Shown here: positions 35,640 through 45,235 of the stretch, piece after piece
Layout of the letters: the number at the start of each line of letters is the position of its first letter
Numbering within the stretch: position 1 is the first letter of the stretch
Program-made: the position numbers and the translations under genes
Assembly (NCBI GenBank): GCA_021014325.1
Contig: JAJGQC010000683.1
Span: 186,001-250,000 of the forward strand
DNA: 64,000 bases
Origin: Plazaster borealis
Lineage: Eukaryota; Echinodermata; Asteroidea; Forcipulatida; Labidiasteridae
Reading direction: 5' to 3'
The notes under the pieces: model-generated
Databases searched by the model: none
What the model was told of the DNA's origin: nothing
Seen by the model: the letters and a program-made list of their open reading frames with translations, nothing else

Positions 35640-36200
35640 TTTGTTTACTTGGTGGGAATTTTTCACTCGTTTTATTTGTATCTGGCCGTTTCTCCAGCGG
35701 AATTGGATCACAATGGCACAATCACGCTTATACCTATGCAGCCGCGAGTATTGGTTTCGGGGGTTACTTTGAGGGACACAAGTTTCAAGGGCGGTGGCCT
35801 TCGGCATTCCTTAGACAATCGCATGTCTCGAATTTTATCCACTTGTGGTAGCTGTGCATTACTAGGGTGATTGGCTATCAAGCCGAAGAAGGTTTTTTGG
35901 CACGGACAACGGTGCAGTTGTTCTTCAATAGCCAGTATTCTCGTTGTATAGGATTATGCAAAATTGTCCATAATGTTGTGTGTTGTTGCCTCATGCACAA
36001 GGTATTGTTCACAGTGGTTCACGTTCCCGGGATACAAAGTGACATGGCGAATTCACTGACTCGTTTCAGATCAAACATTTTCGGATGTTGGCCCCGAGGG
36101 CGGATCCTATAATTGCATCTGGGCCGGGGATTCATTATGAGATTAACGGTTTGCCCGATCAAATTTCATTGTTGATAGCATCTACTTTGTATTATAGTGG
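35640..36200 (+). pseudogene. DIRS-like retroelement, RNase H part
   Basis: One frame reads AAASIGFGGYFEGHKFQGRW (about 35739-35798). A later frame gives VVHVPGIQSDMANSLTRF (about 36013-36066). These resemble the TDAS.GFGGYF and HVPG..N..AD.LSR motifs of the RNase H region of DIRS and Gypsy-like pol. The Asp expected before AAS is Tyr here. Frames are broken. Confidence 0.7.
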
Positions 36201-36239
36201 TCGAGCGTTTTCAATTGCTGCTCACACCTTATTGTTCGC

Positions 36240-36580
36240 CTAGCTAATTTGGTCACTTCATTCAAGAGTCGCCTGAAAACTCATTTAATGTCGAAATAAT
36301 GATGCATGTTTTGTGCTTTGAATTTTTCTTAGCTGTTCATTCTTCTGTTGTTGTTTTTTGGCCAGATGTTGAGGATCTTGGCTAAGGGTGCAAGTGCTGG
36401 TAACCTCTCCCCTTTTTAATTTTTCTTTTATGGACTATTTTACTTGTACTTTTATAATTTCTTGCATTTTTGTATTGTTTTTAGGCCTACTTTCAATGTT
36501 GTGCTTATTTATTTTAATTTTGTAAAGCATTTGAGGCCTTGCGTATAGCGCTTTAATAAGTATCTTTATTATTTTAATTT
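36240..36580 (+). mobile_element. LINE 3' end inserted in the DIRS element
   Basis: A short frame SFKSRLKTHLMSK ending in a stop matches the C-terminus of CR1/L2-group LINE ORF2. It is followed by a 3' UTR with GTATAGCGCTTTAATAAGTA and an ATT-rich tail. This is a 5'-truncated LINE insertion with the usual (TTATT)-type tail. The exact left boundary is uncertain. Confidence 0.65.
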
Positions 36581-36589
36581 GTATTATAT

Positions 36590-37110
36590 TGATCGCACAG
36601 AAATTTGTTTGAGCTATTTTGTAGTTGTTGCGGGCAGCCAGTTTGGGCACTTTTTTGAGAGGGCTCATGCGCATTGGCGAATTTACTGCCGATTCAAAAC
36701 TCGTTTTCAGGAGTCACTGTTACAGTTTTTCAGTTTTGCGATGTTGGGACGCATACGGCTTCTATCATAATACATTTTCATTTCACTAAAACGGACAAAA
36801 CCGGTTCTTCTGAGGTCATTTGTTTGCTGCAATCACATGACCAATTTATTTGCCCTGTTAAGGCTTTTTCAGATTTCCCCCCCCCCCCTCACCTCTTCAC
36901 ATTTTTCCCAATCTAAATTGGAAATGAAAAGGCGGTTCGTCAATAAATGGGCCAGGTCGGCTATCGGCGAACGGGGGTTTCCATTCTTGCATCACCAACA
37001 AGTTAAACTGCAATTTTTCATACACTTCGTTTTGATGGAGTTCATCTGTCCCCCGAAGGGTTGGATACATTCAGGAACAATATTCGTACTTGCATAAATA
37101 CTTGCTACTG
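36590..37110 (+). pseudogene. DIRS-like retroelement, tyrosine recombinase part
   Basis: A frame at about 36770-36870 reads FHFTKTDKTGSSEVICL and then FICPVKAFSDF. This matches the conserved core of DIRS-type tyrosine recombinases (FSKTDQ.G...I.L....CPV.AL..F). The placement after RT and RNase H is the DIRS gene order. The catalytic R-H-R-Y residues cannot be followed in one frame, so it is degenerate. Confidence 0.55.
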
Positions 37111-37387
37111 TTAATTGATAAAAATGTGAAGGCATGTGCGTCCTTTCTCCCGTGGGTCGCGTTTTGTGGCGCGTGTGGCCTGTTTTTGTATGGGATTAGG
37201 TCTCACATTGCCTCATTTGGTAATATTTACCACTAATTGTTTGTTTTTACTGACTACAGCCGAAATGTAAACGTGCTTTTAGCACCCGTCGGTTCAGACG
37301 GGGCTAATATTCCGACTGGTGGTAACCGATGGAAATTTCATTGCATGCACGGTTGAAAAGATAATTTGTAAGGGTTTGATCAGCCCG

Positions 37388-37786
37388 GGCCGCTCGCTGG
37401 CCGTGATTTTATGTGGGCCGCTCGCTGGCCGTGATTTTATGTGGGCCGCTCGTTGCCCGTGGGCCGCTCGTTGCCCGTTGGCCGCTCGTTGCCCGTGTTT
37501 TATGTGGGCAGCTCGTTGCCCGTGTTTTATGTGGGCCGCTCTTTGCCCGTGATTTTATGTGGGCCGCTCGTTGCCCGTGGGCCGCTCGTTGCCCATGGGC
37601 CGCTCGTTGCCCGTGTTTCATGTGGGCCGCTCGTTGCCCGTAATTTTATGTGGGCCGCTCGTTGCCCGTGGGCCGCTCGTTGCCCATGGGCCGCTCGTTG
37701 CCCGTGGGCCGCTCGTTGCCCGTGGGCCGCTCGTTGCCCGTGGGCCGCTCGTTGCCCGTGATTTTATGTGGGCCGCTCGTTGCCCG
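37388..37786 (+). repeat. GC-rich minisatellite (GGGCCGCTCGTTGCCCGT)
   Basis: About 18-20 copies of an 18-bp unit, some extended by (G)(A)TTTTATGT to 27-28 bp. No stop codon lies in the basic unit, so every plus frame and at least two minus frames are open and encode GRSLPV, GPLVAR or similar repeats. There is no start context or flanking gene, so I treat it as non-coding. Confidence 0.9.
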
Positions 37787-38420
37787 GGTACGTGTGTTTG
37801 TTTGTTTGTACATCAATACCTTGAGGCAAACATGAATTGCCCAATTTCTTGGTATAACATTGTTTTGGGACAAATTGCCCGCCTTTGGCTTTTAGTTGAT
37901 ATGGGCAAAGTAATGCTCTCGTGGGTTCATTAAAACCAGTTTTGAGCTGTGACAGAAAAACGTCAGACAAGTCTGTTGTGTTTATATTTTGTATTATCAG
38001 TGTATAAAGACCCACATATCATGTTTGTTTATAATGTGATGTCACTGTGTTGAAAGAATTCGCACTGAGAAGGGTATGAAATAAAATTTAATTAACCACT
38101 CTAAGGTAAAGTTAGAGGCTTGTAATTTTTTTTTCTTCACATTTTATTAAGAGCTCTTATTACTAGTACTACCTTTTGGAAAATGAGTGAATCACAGAAT
38201 TGAATTTGACTTTAAACTGCCTCTTTAAATTTTCATGGGAAAGCATCACACACACACTCCAAACAACAATTTTTTTTGAAAATTGTAGGTTTCACGTGTA
38301 AAAGGGGACACCAAAATGCTTTCATTGCATTAGGTCAAACCTGTTCTGTGCCATTTTTCTCTTTTATTTCACGTAACCTGGTCACTTTCTACACCTAGAA
38401 ACTCAATGATTGATTGATTA
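37787..38420. other. No gene seen
   Basis: AT-rich, no recognisable feature. Confidence 0.5.
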
Positions 38421-38429
38421 GTTACTTCA

Positions 38430-38568
38430 TCTGATTTGTATTATTAAGAAGTGTGTCAAAAGCAGTTGACAAGTCTAACAACACTGTGGCTGTAACTCTG
38501 CCCCTGTCAAACTGTTGAAGAATATGGTTGTTAGACACGTGAGCAAGGAGTGTCAACAGGATTGTCCA
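38430..38568 (-). pseudogene. LINE reverse transcriptase fragment
   Basis: Minus-strand translation gives HVSNNHILQQFDRGRVTA followed by VLLDLSTAFDT. This is RT motif A with its typical upstream segment in CR1/Jockey-group LINEs. Only ~45 codons remain. Confidence 0.75.
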
Positions 38569-38581
38569 GGGGTGGTGTTTG

Positions 38582-38795
38582 GCAGTCGGGTTGGTGTAGT
38601 GGTATCTTTCCTGCATTCCACCTCTAGGGTCCTGGTTCGAGTCCCGCCAGGGGCACTATGTGGATTAGGTTTTCAGACCCCACCCGATTGCGTGGGTTTT
38701 TACCCGGAATATTTTTTTCTGGGTTTTTCCTCCCACATCTAAAACTGAAGCATCCTTCCTTGACTTCTCTCTGTTAGGGTTCGTGGCTAGTATAG
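38582..38795 (+). mobile_element. tRNA-derived SINE
   Basis: The plus strand has A box TTGGTGTAGTGG (about 38591) and B box GGTTCGAGTCCC (about 38633) at tRNA spacing. A SINE body follows with CCCGATTGCGTGGGTTTTTA and GGGTTTTTCCTCCCACATCT, a 3' sequence I associate with echinoderm SINEs. A second degenerate A-box-like GTGGCTAGTATAGTGATTAAG follows at about 38781. Confidence 0.7.
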
Positions 38796-38876
38796 TGATT
38801 AAGTTCGCTTTTCTGGGAATCCTTGGCTTCACAACCAGAATGATGCAGTCTTGAGATAATCACTTTACATGTGGCC

Positions 38877-39672
38877 TTTTAACCAATACATTGGTCAATA
38901 GTGACCAATATGTTGGTTGCTTGGCAACCAATCACATTGGTTGCGCCATAAACCATTATTTCAACCAATACATTGGTTAACAAAGAATTGGTTGAAAAAA
39001 CTACCAATCTAATTGGATTAGCCACAATGGTTGTTTTTAACCAATTTATTGATTGACTTTAAACCAAGTCGTTGGTTGTCCAAGAAATCATTGAGCTATA
39101 AACCAATCAGTAACCAATAAATTGGTCAATTTGACCAATACATTGGTTGTTTGTAAACCACTTTGTTTAAGGATAAACCAATCCGTTAACCAAGACATTG
39201 GTCAACATTGACCAATATGTTGGTTGCTCGGCAACCAATCACGTTGGTTGAACAATAAACCAATCCTTTAACCAATATATTTGTCAATAAAGACAATATG
39301 TTGGTTGCTCGACAACCAATCACATTGGTTGAAAAAAACAACAATCCTTAACCAATACATTGGTCAATAGTGACCAATACGTTGGTTTCTTGGCAACCAA
39401 TCACATTGATTGAAAAACAAACCAATCCATTACCCAATACATTTGGTCAGTACAACCAATATGTTTGAAGCTCAGCAACCAATCACATTGGTTGAGCAAT
39501 AAACAATCATTTAATCAATACATTGGTCAATAGTGACCAATTTGTTGGTTGCTCGGCAACCAATCACATTGGTTGATCAAGAAACAAATCCTTTCCCCAA
39601 TATATTGGTCAATATAGTAACCAATATGTTGTTTGCTTGACAACCAATCAGATTGGTTGAGCCATAAGCCAA
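38877..39672. repeat. Array of ACCAAT/ATTGGT words, ~75-bp period
   Basis: Dozens of ACCAAT and ATTGGT words alternate. A larger unit of the form TTAACCAATACATTGGTCAA / GACCAATATGTTGGTTGCT / CGGCAACCAATCACATTGGTTG repeats about nine times with drift. Every unit is self-complementary. Confidence 0.9.
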
Positions 39673-39676
39673 TCCG

Positions 39677-40051
39677 TAAAGGCACTGGACACGTTTGGTA
39701 ATTACCCAAAATATATATTAGCATACAAACTTACTTGGTAACAAGCAACGGGTCGAGAGCTGTTGATAGTATAACACATTGTGAGAAACGACTCCCTCTG
39801 AAGTAACCTAGTTTTTGAGAAAGAGATAATGTCTCACTAGAATACTAAAAGACTTCAGGCCTGAAGTCTTTTATTGGCATCTGAACACACAAATTTGTGC
39901 AACAAGGGTGTTTTTTATTTCATTATTTTCTTGCAACTTCGATGAACAATTCAGCCCAAATTTTCACAGGCTTGTTATTTGTTGCATATGTCGGGATACA
40001 CCAAGTGAGAATACTGGTCTTTGACAATTACCAACGTGTTCAGTGCCTTTA
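39677..40051. mobile_element. 375-bp MITE with central perfect palindrome
   Basis: Terminal inverted repeats TAAAGGCACTGGACACGT and (other strand) TAAAGGCACTGAACACGT. A 26-bp perfect palindrome lies at 39847-39872. TA at both ends may be the target duplication. I recall this family as abundant in sea stars and sea cucumbers. Confidence 0.85.
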
Positions 40052-40604
40052 ATCTTTTTACACGTTATAAATTGCCCCACTGAAGTTTTACGAGGTGTTA
40101 CACGCACACACAACACGACGACGTCGTAAACACGTTCGCCGAAAATCTTAAAAAATAGCGAAATCACGCGGATACTATTCGTCCAGAAAAAGGCTATGCA
40201 CAGGGTCTCCCACAACGTAAAAAGCATACCAAACGATAGCACATTCATCTATCTGAATCGTCAGCTTTTGCAGACAATTTGTTGTAGTCCAGTCAGGAAA
40301 CAGCAAGTAAAATACCCCCTCAAATTTACCCAGAGATATTATCCTTTGTTTGACAGTGAATAAAGTAAGCTAAACTACATCGAAAATAGCAAAAAATTAC
40401 ATCATTCGAAAGGAAAATTCACACTTCAAACACTCACTACGCCATTTTGGACGCCAATTACCAATGCGATGACGTCATTATCCAATAAACAGAGGCCTCT
40501 CGAACTCTCGGTGTTTCTCGAATAATTCTCGCGCGCTCGCTATGGTTTTCTCCGTGCAAAGAAAATTCGGGATTTGACCTCATTAACGCAGGCGCTGCGG
40601 ACTG
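40052..40604. other. No gene seen
   Basis: Unassigned sequence between the MITE and the LINE fragment. Confidence 0.4.
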
Positions 40605-41275
40605 ACTGAGTCCAATCAATTCTATCGAAAGCCTTTTATTTTCTTGACCAATAGTTAAAATAGCTGCTTCCTTATTATTCCAATTAATAAAATCAGTGCC
40701 ATCTCGCAAGAGCATGAGGTTATGATGAATTTTCCTCCCAGGAACACCACATGTTTGCAAAAAGGGCATAGCTTATTTTAACCTGTTGGTGAGAACTTTG
40801 GCCAATATCTTATAGTCAACATTTAAAAGGGAGATAGGCCTCCAATTTTTAAGATCAAACCTGCTTCCCCTCATCTTATAAATTAACCTAATCAGACTAA
40901 TATTCATATATTTACTAAGTTGACCTCTGATATAACAAACTTTTAAAACTTCAATAAAATCATCTTTTATGAAAGGCCACATAGCTTGATAACACTCAAC
41001 AGTAAGGCCATCAAGGCCTGGAGATTTATTTTTGTTCATTTGAAAGAGTGCTAGTCTAAACTCATCCTCAAAAATGTCATTTTCAAGATCCTCACAAATG
41101 TCATCAGGAATATCTCTACTCTCAACTTTAGAAATGATGTAATTCAAATCGGACTCAGAAACATTATCAGATGTGTACAAATCAGTTTAAAAGGAATTCA
41201 CCAAACTTAACAAAGAACTTGGCTCATCCACAAATTTCCCTACAGGAATAACAAGTTTGTCAATCTTGGCGTTGT
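40605..41275 (-). pseudogene. L1/Tx1-type LINE, reverse transcriptase part
   Basis: The minus-strand frame at 41180-40773 contains MNKNKSPGLDGLTVECYQA and then NWRPISLLNVDYKILAKVL, the start of an L1/Tx1-style RT. It continues at 40769 with TCGVPGRKIHHNL and, after a frameshift, KAFDRIDW (motif A). The sequence ends there, so motifs B and C (YADD) are missing. Loss of the 3' part is unusual for a LINE and implies later deletion. Confidence 0.85.
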
Positions 41276-42165
41276 CATTTTATTTGTTTTTCCATATCAA
41301 GAAACAAATTGTAGTTTTCTCCTTCGTCCTTAGTGATGTTTCTAACCCTGATTTTGGCTCTCTGCCATTTCCCAATTTCATAATTCTTAAGTTGAGCTTC
41401 AAGATCCCTAATGGCATCAATGTCAGATTTACCTGGACCATTGATAAGAGTGTCATATTGTTTCTGTAAATGTGTTTGTTTCTGCCTATCTTTGTAGGCT
41501 TTCTCCTTACCATACTCTTGAATAATTTCTTTAGTCCTGAATTTACCAATTTCCCACCAATCAAGTAAATTGTTGTAGTTAGTCTTCTGACTTCTCCAAA
41601 AATTCCAGAAAAAAATAATTATTAAAATACGATCATCATCTTTAAGAAGGCTATTATTGCAAATCCATCTTCCATTACCATGACTAGCATTGGAATCATA
41701 CAATTTAATATTTAATTCATAGTGATCAGATAAACCATGCATGTACACAGAAATGTCAGTGATAATACTTATGAGGTTAGACGAGATGAGAAAATAATCA
41801 ATTCTGCTAGACTTGTTAGTAGCTTTGTGGAATTGTGTGTAGTCTGGTTTGTCGGGTTGAAGAGTCCGCCATACATCTAAAATATCCTTTTCATTTGACA
41901 CATTTTGCATAATAGTTTTACTATGATCAATGGCTTTATCGTTGTCTAAATTGCAATTAAAATCTCCACCGATAACAACATTGCTAATACCAATACGATC
42001 ACATAAACCATCAAAATAAACTGCTCTAGCGTATGAATCATTGGGAGCATAAGCGGAAGCTATGGTAATTAATTGACCATTTCATTTAATATTCCCTTTA
42101 ATCCATCTACCTTCATTGTCTCTATCAATATCCATAAATTCAAGATCCAATTTGTTCCAAATATT
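41275..42165 (-). pseudogene. L1/Tx1-type LINE, endonuclease part
   Basis: Upstream on the same strand as the RT part. It reads ASAYAPNDSYARAVYF, VVIGGDFNCNLD, KSSRIDYFLISS and LSDHYELNIKL, the apurinic endonuclease motifs in order including the catalytic GDFN and SDH. A stop interrupts it near 42085, and the N-terminus is missing beyond about 42165. From 41910 to 41275 one 211-codon frame is intact, including the linker between endonuclease and RT. Confidence 0.85.
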
Positions 42166-42344
42166 AAATCACAATTTTGAAAACGGTACATTTAATTAAC
42201 ACACTGTTATTGTCCTGTCCGGTCCGGTTTGGTCCGGTTTTTTTTATACATTTTTCCCTTTTTTTCCTCCCAGACTGCGCCATTTGTAAAATTTGCTAGA
42301 AATACATCTTGTTTATATTTTAAGTTATTAATTTTGTGTACACT

Positions 42345-42365
42345 ATTTTAATGTTCTCTTTGCAG
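42345..42365 (+). promoter_or_regulatory. Splice acceptor just upstream of the orphan ORF
   Basis: TTAATGTTCTCTTTGCAG ends at 42365, 19 bp before the ATG at 42385. It is a good acceptor with a branch-like CTATTTTAAT upstream. It suggests that the gene has a 5' UTR intron. Confidence 0.55.
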
Positions 42366-42384
42366 GATCTTTTGAAAAAAAACA

Positions 42385-43242
42385 ATGGCATCACAGAGCG
42401 ACATCATCACGAAGGCATCTGAAGGGGCACTGGAAGACATCCGGAAGAACTCCCCAGAAGACTACGCCAAACTAGAAGCATCTCCCGACCTGAAGGCCAA
42501 GATCATCCAAGCTGCAAGGGCCACAGCCGAAGAATGCGTGCAACTGACTCAAGAGTTTGCTGGGCATCCGAAGCCGGAGGACATCGCCGAGCGTCTTGCA
42601 AAACACCTGTCGGCAGACAGAATCAAGCTGATCGAAGGGGGGCTCAGCATTCCAACTTTCCGTCTGAACGTGATCAAGCAAGACGATGGTAAGCATCGGG
42701 TAGATCTCACCAGAGGGGACAAACCGTTTTTACCCTCAAGAGTATTCGAATCATTCCTTGACATCGACTGGGCAACCATCATGCAATACGCTAGCATTAT
42801 AGTGGAGGCCGTACTTCTGGTTTTATCGGCAGTAGGCATTTCAATTACCCCAAGCGAGAGCGTGATTGAGGGCACTGTACGGGAAACAGCTACCATGATC
42901 CAATCCTCTTCACAAATGGAAAGGGCGGTCGAGGCATTCGTCGCAGCCTGGGATGCAGCTGGGGGTAGTGCGTATGCGAAAGCCAAAGCATTATTCTATC
43001 TCATCAAAGATAGCTACTCTGCTGGTATCCTGTGGACTATCATCAAGAGTCTGTGCAGCCAAATGCACTGGTATGATTGGCTGCTAACTTCGGCTAAAGT
43101 TTCTGCCATGCTCATCGCTAGTCTCCTCTCCGATGGGGCAGCGCTAATTGCCGAAATTGCCCTGGTTACCCTGTCGGCCGTGGATTTTGCAAGGAAGATC
43201 GCAAATGTTATCCAACTGGCCGACATCAAGAAAACCTTGTAG
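42385..43242 (+). CDS. Orphan 285-residue protein with hydrophobic C-terminal half
   Basis: This is the only long intact ORF in the window and is richer in G+C than its surroundings. The start ATG follows AAAACA (A at -3) and a splice acceptor, and the stop is TAG. Residues 1-85 are charged and helix-like (EDIRKNSPEDYAKLE, PEDIAERLAKHLS). Residues 86-120 look more strand-like (LSIPTFRLNVIK). Hydrophobic segments follow at 129-153, 213-224 and 236-267, the last with WYDWLLTSAK then a small-residue pattern ASLLSDGAALIAEIAL. There is no signal peptide, no cysteine-rich pattern and no enzyme motif that I recognise. Membrane or membrane-inserting behaviour is possible but the hydrophobic stretches are Ala-rich and could equally be a buried helical bundle. 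I do not know the family and assign no function. Confidence 0.85.
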   Translation: MASQSDIITKASEGALEDIRKNSPEDYAKLEASPDLKAKIIQAARATAEECVQLTQEFAGHPKPEDIAERLAKHLSADRIKLIEGGLSIPTFRLNVIKQDDGKHRVDLTRGDKPFLPSRVFESFLDIDWATIMQYASIIVEAVLLVLSAVGISITPSESVIEGTVRETATMIQSSSQMERAVEAFVAAWDAAGGSAYAKAKALFYLIKDSYSAGILWTIIKSLCSQMHWYDWLLTSAKVSAMLIASLLSDGAALIAEIALVTLSAVDFARKIANVIQLADIKKTL

Positions 43243-43341
43243 AAAAGACAATCTTGACAAATCAAAACTACAATCAAAAGGTTATCACAGGACAATCAAA
43301 TCCCTGTTATGGTTGATTTGGTCAAAACAAATTATTTGAAG

Positions 43342-43368
43342 AAAAAAAAAAAAAAAAAAAAAAAAAAA
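43342..43368 (+). repeat. 27-bp A tract ~100 bp after the orphan ORF stop
   Basis: An uninterrupted A tract lies 99 bp past the stop codon of an intronless ORF, with no AATAAA just before it. It may be the tail of a retrocopy or simple sequence. Confidence 0.9.
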
Positions 43369-44529
43369 CACATTGCGTCTTGATCAAAATAAATCTATAC
43401 ACTTATGTTCAAGGAAAAACATTTCACTTTAAACTAATTAAAGATGCATCGCCCGACAAATTGGACAATTTGACCTAATGTTAAATAGCTATTTTTTTTA
43501 AGATTCGAGAAAGTTCTACGCTTTCATATTTTGAAATAATTTTTTTCACCAACAAATCCGCCAATGAATTATGTGGTAGTTAAGTCTAAACTAAATTGAC
43601 TAGGCCCTACAAATAATTAGCAAGGGCGCGTGGCATGCGTGCGCTCAACTGCAGCACTAGCTCCACTGCTTTCTCACTCATAATGCAATACTTGTTTTTG
43701 TGTTCTTCTATAAAGGACCCCAGAAGTAAATATTTTAGGAACATATTTTGTGCTACTTTCTAATCCTCTTAAGTGTATGACAACTAATTGACATCCCTTT
43801 TTGGTTAATTTTACTAAATAGTGCACTTATTCAAAGTGTCCAGATGCTTTTCCAGACAACTCAGGGCGCTGTTGCCGTGATGTCATTTCAGTAAATACAC
43901 TGTTCGTATTAGGTGTTTTTTCTGTTAAAATTGTGAATCAAAACTTGCTCAATGAATTTGTTTTTGTGAAAACAGTTTGCTCATTGGCTTACTGCCATGA
44001 ACTATCACAACAACAAATCAATAAAGAAAAGAAAGTTTAAAACAGCGAAATGTCAACAATTCTGGCACCATGTTGTGCAACATTGAGGTTTCTGCCTGAC
44101 ATGACATCACACATTTGCTCATGAATATCGAAATTTGCATTAGCATAACAAACAAAAAAGGTCCCAAAATACCCTTGAAAATGGCAACATGAAAATTGAA
44201 AATAAGGTTAAATGTGAAAAAGGTGCATTTTCACAAATTGCAGTAAAAATTTTCCTCTCAGGGGTCCTTTAAGCTGTCAGCCGTCACGTGATAGGCTATT
44301 GAGTGGCCAATAAGAATCTTTCTGCAAAAAGCGTGTTTTAAAAAAAGAGTTCTATTTCATGATTCCTGGCCTTTAATATTGAACATTCTAAATGTTATAT
44401 TTGTGTTCAACCGAAACACGGACTATGCAACTTTATTTAGATTTGATTGTAACAATATAGTGCTTTAAATGTTGTCGACAGAAAGGCAGTAGGCTGGTTC
44501 AAGTTTGTCGATGGCCTTGAATGGAAACT
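43369..44529. other. No gene seen
   Basis: AATAAA occurs at 43388-43393 and could serve the preceding gene. The rest has no supported feature. Confidence 0.45.
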
Positions 44530-44771
44530 TACACTGCAACAAATAATAACACTTTTTGGTGTTACTAGATGACTATACCGATTGGTGTCATTTTAACACA
44601 TTTGGTGTTATCATTCACACCCATGGGTGTGACTAAACACCCATATGTGTAAAGAATAACACCGATAGTGTTAAAATGACACCACAAAATTTAACACCGG
44701 GGACAATTCTTGGTGTAGTTTTGTAGCAACACCGGGGGTGGTAATTTTAACACCCCAGTTTTTGCAGTGTA
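44530..44771. mobile_element. MITE with GGTGTT/AACACC words
   Basis: TACACTGCAA at the left end is mirrored by TTGCAGTGTA at the right. The interior alternates GGTGTTA and TAACACC words, so it is strongly self-complementary. TACACTGCAA-ended MITEs are common in marine animals. The target duplication is not resolved. Confidence 0.75.
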
Positions 44772-45235
44772 CTGTCCCTGTTGAGTTTCGCGGGTTGCAG
44801 CATTTACGACATCGTACTATTTTCTTGAAAGCTCCCCACAATTTGTAATTTCAAAACTGAACACATAAAACGTATTTGTTAGTTATAGTATTATAAAATA
44901 TTTGACTTTAAAAGTGACGTACATTTCACCTTGGGTTGATCACAGTGTGTTTTTACTTGCGATTAATGAAATAAATGTTTTAGAAATATTTTCTTAGTAG
45001 GTATGTGCCTTGTAAAATGTTGTTGTTTGGAATTGCTCCTATTTATCCCTTTCATTGTTCATGCAATCAAACACCTATAATGTGTTGTAATTAGTGAGTA
45101 GTGATTTAAAAAAGCAACAATTTGCCTCCTGGAAATATAACCAGTGGAACATGCGATCAACCCTTTTGTGGAGGCAAAAAAATGGTTTTTACAAAATGGC
45201 GGACCGGGTTCTCTGTCATGAAATTTAACCAAATC
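44772..45235. other. No gene seen
   Basis: No supported feature. Sequence close to 45235 may already belong to the following LINE. Confidence 0.4.

Larger units (their letters stand above)
32271..35666. repeat. Tandem segmental duplication, copy 2
   Basis: Near-identical repeat of 28105-32270, lacking ~770 bp after position 32674. Small differences include C-run length near 33823, TTCGTAC versus TACGTAC near 35156, and an A-run near 35242. Sequence beyond 35666 continues the DIRS element, so this copy keeps the original right flank. Confidence 0.9.

Noticed and set aside
37319..37933. Several overlapping 60-124-codon ORFs encoding hexapeptide repeats
   Set aside because: They arise because an 18-bp GC-rich minisatellite lacks stop codons in most frames. 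There is no start context, flanking exon or frame preference.
38582..38656. Functional tRNA gene
   Set aside because: tRNA-like boxes are followed by a SINE body, and no proper acceptor stem closes the structure.
38877..39672. CRISPR-like array
   Set aside because: Words are spaced irregularly, are self-complementary and have no unique spacers. The context is eukaryotic.
42472..42986. Minus-strand ORFs of 74 and 145 codons
   Set aside because: Shadows of the intact 285-codon ORF on the plus strand.
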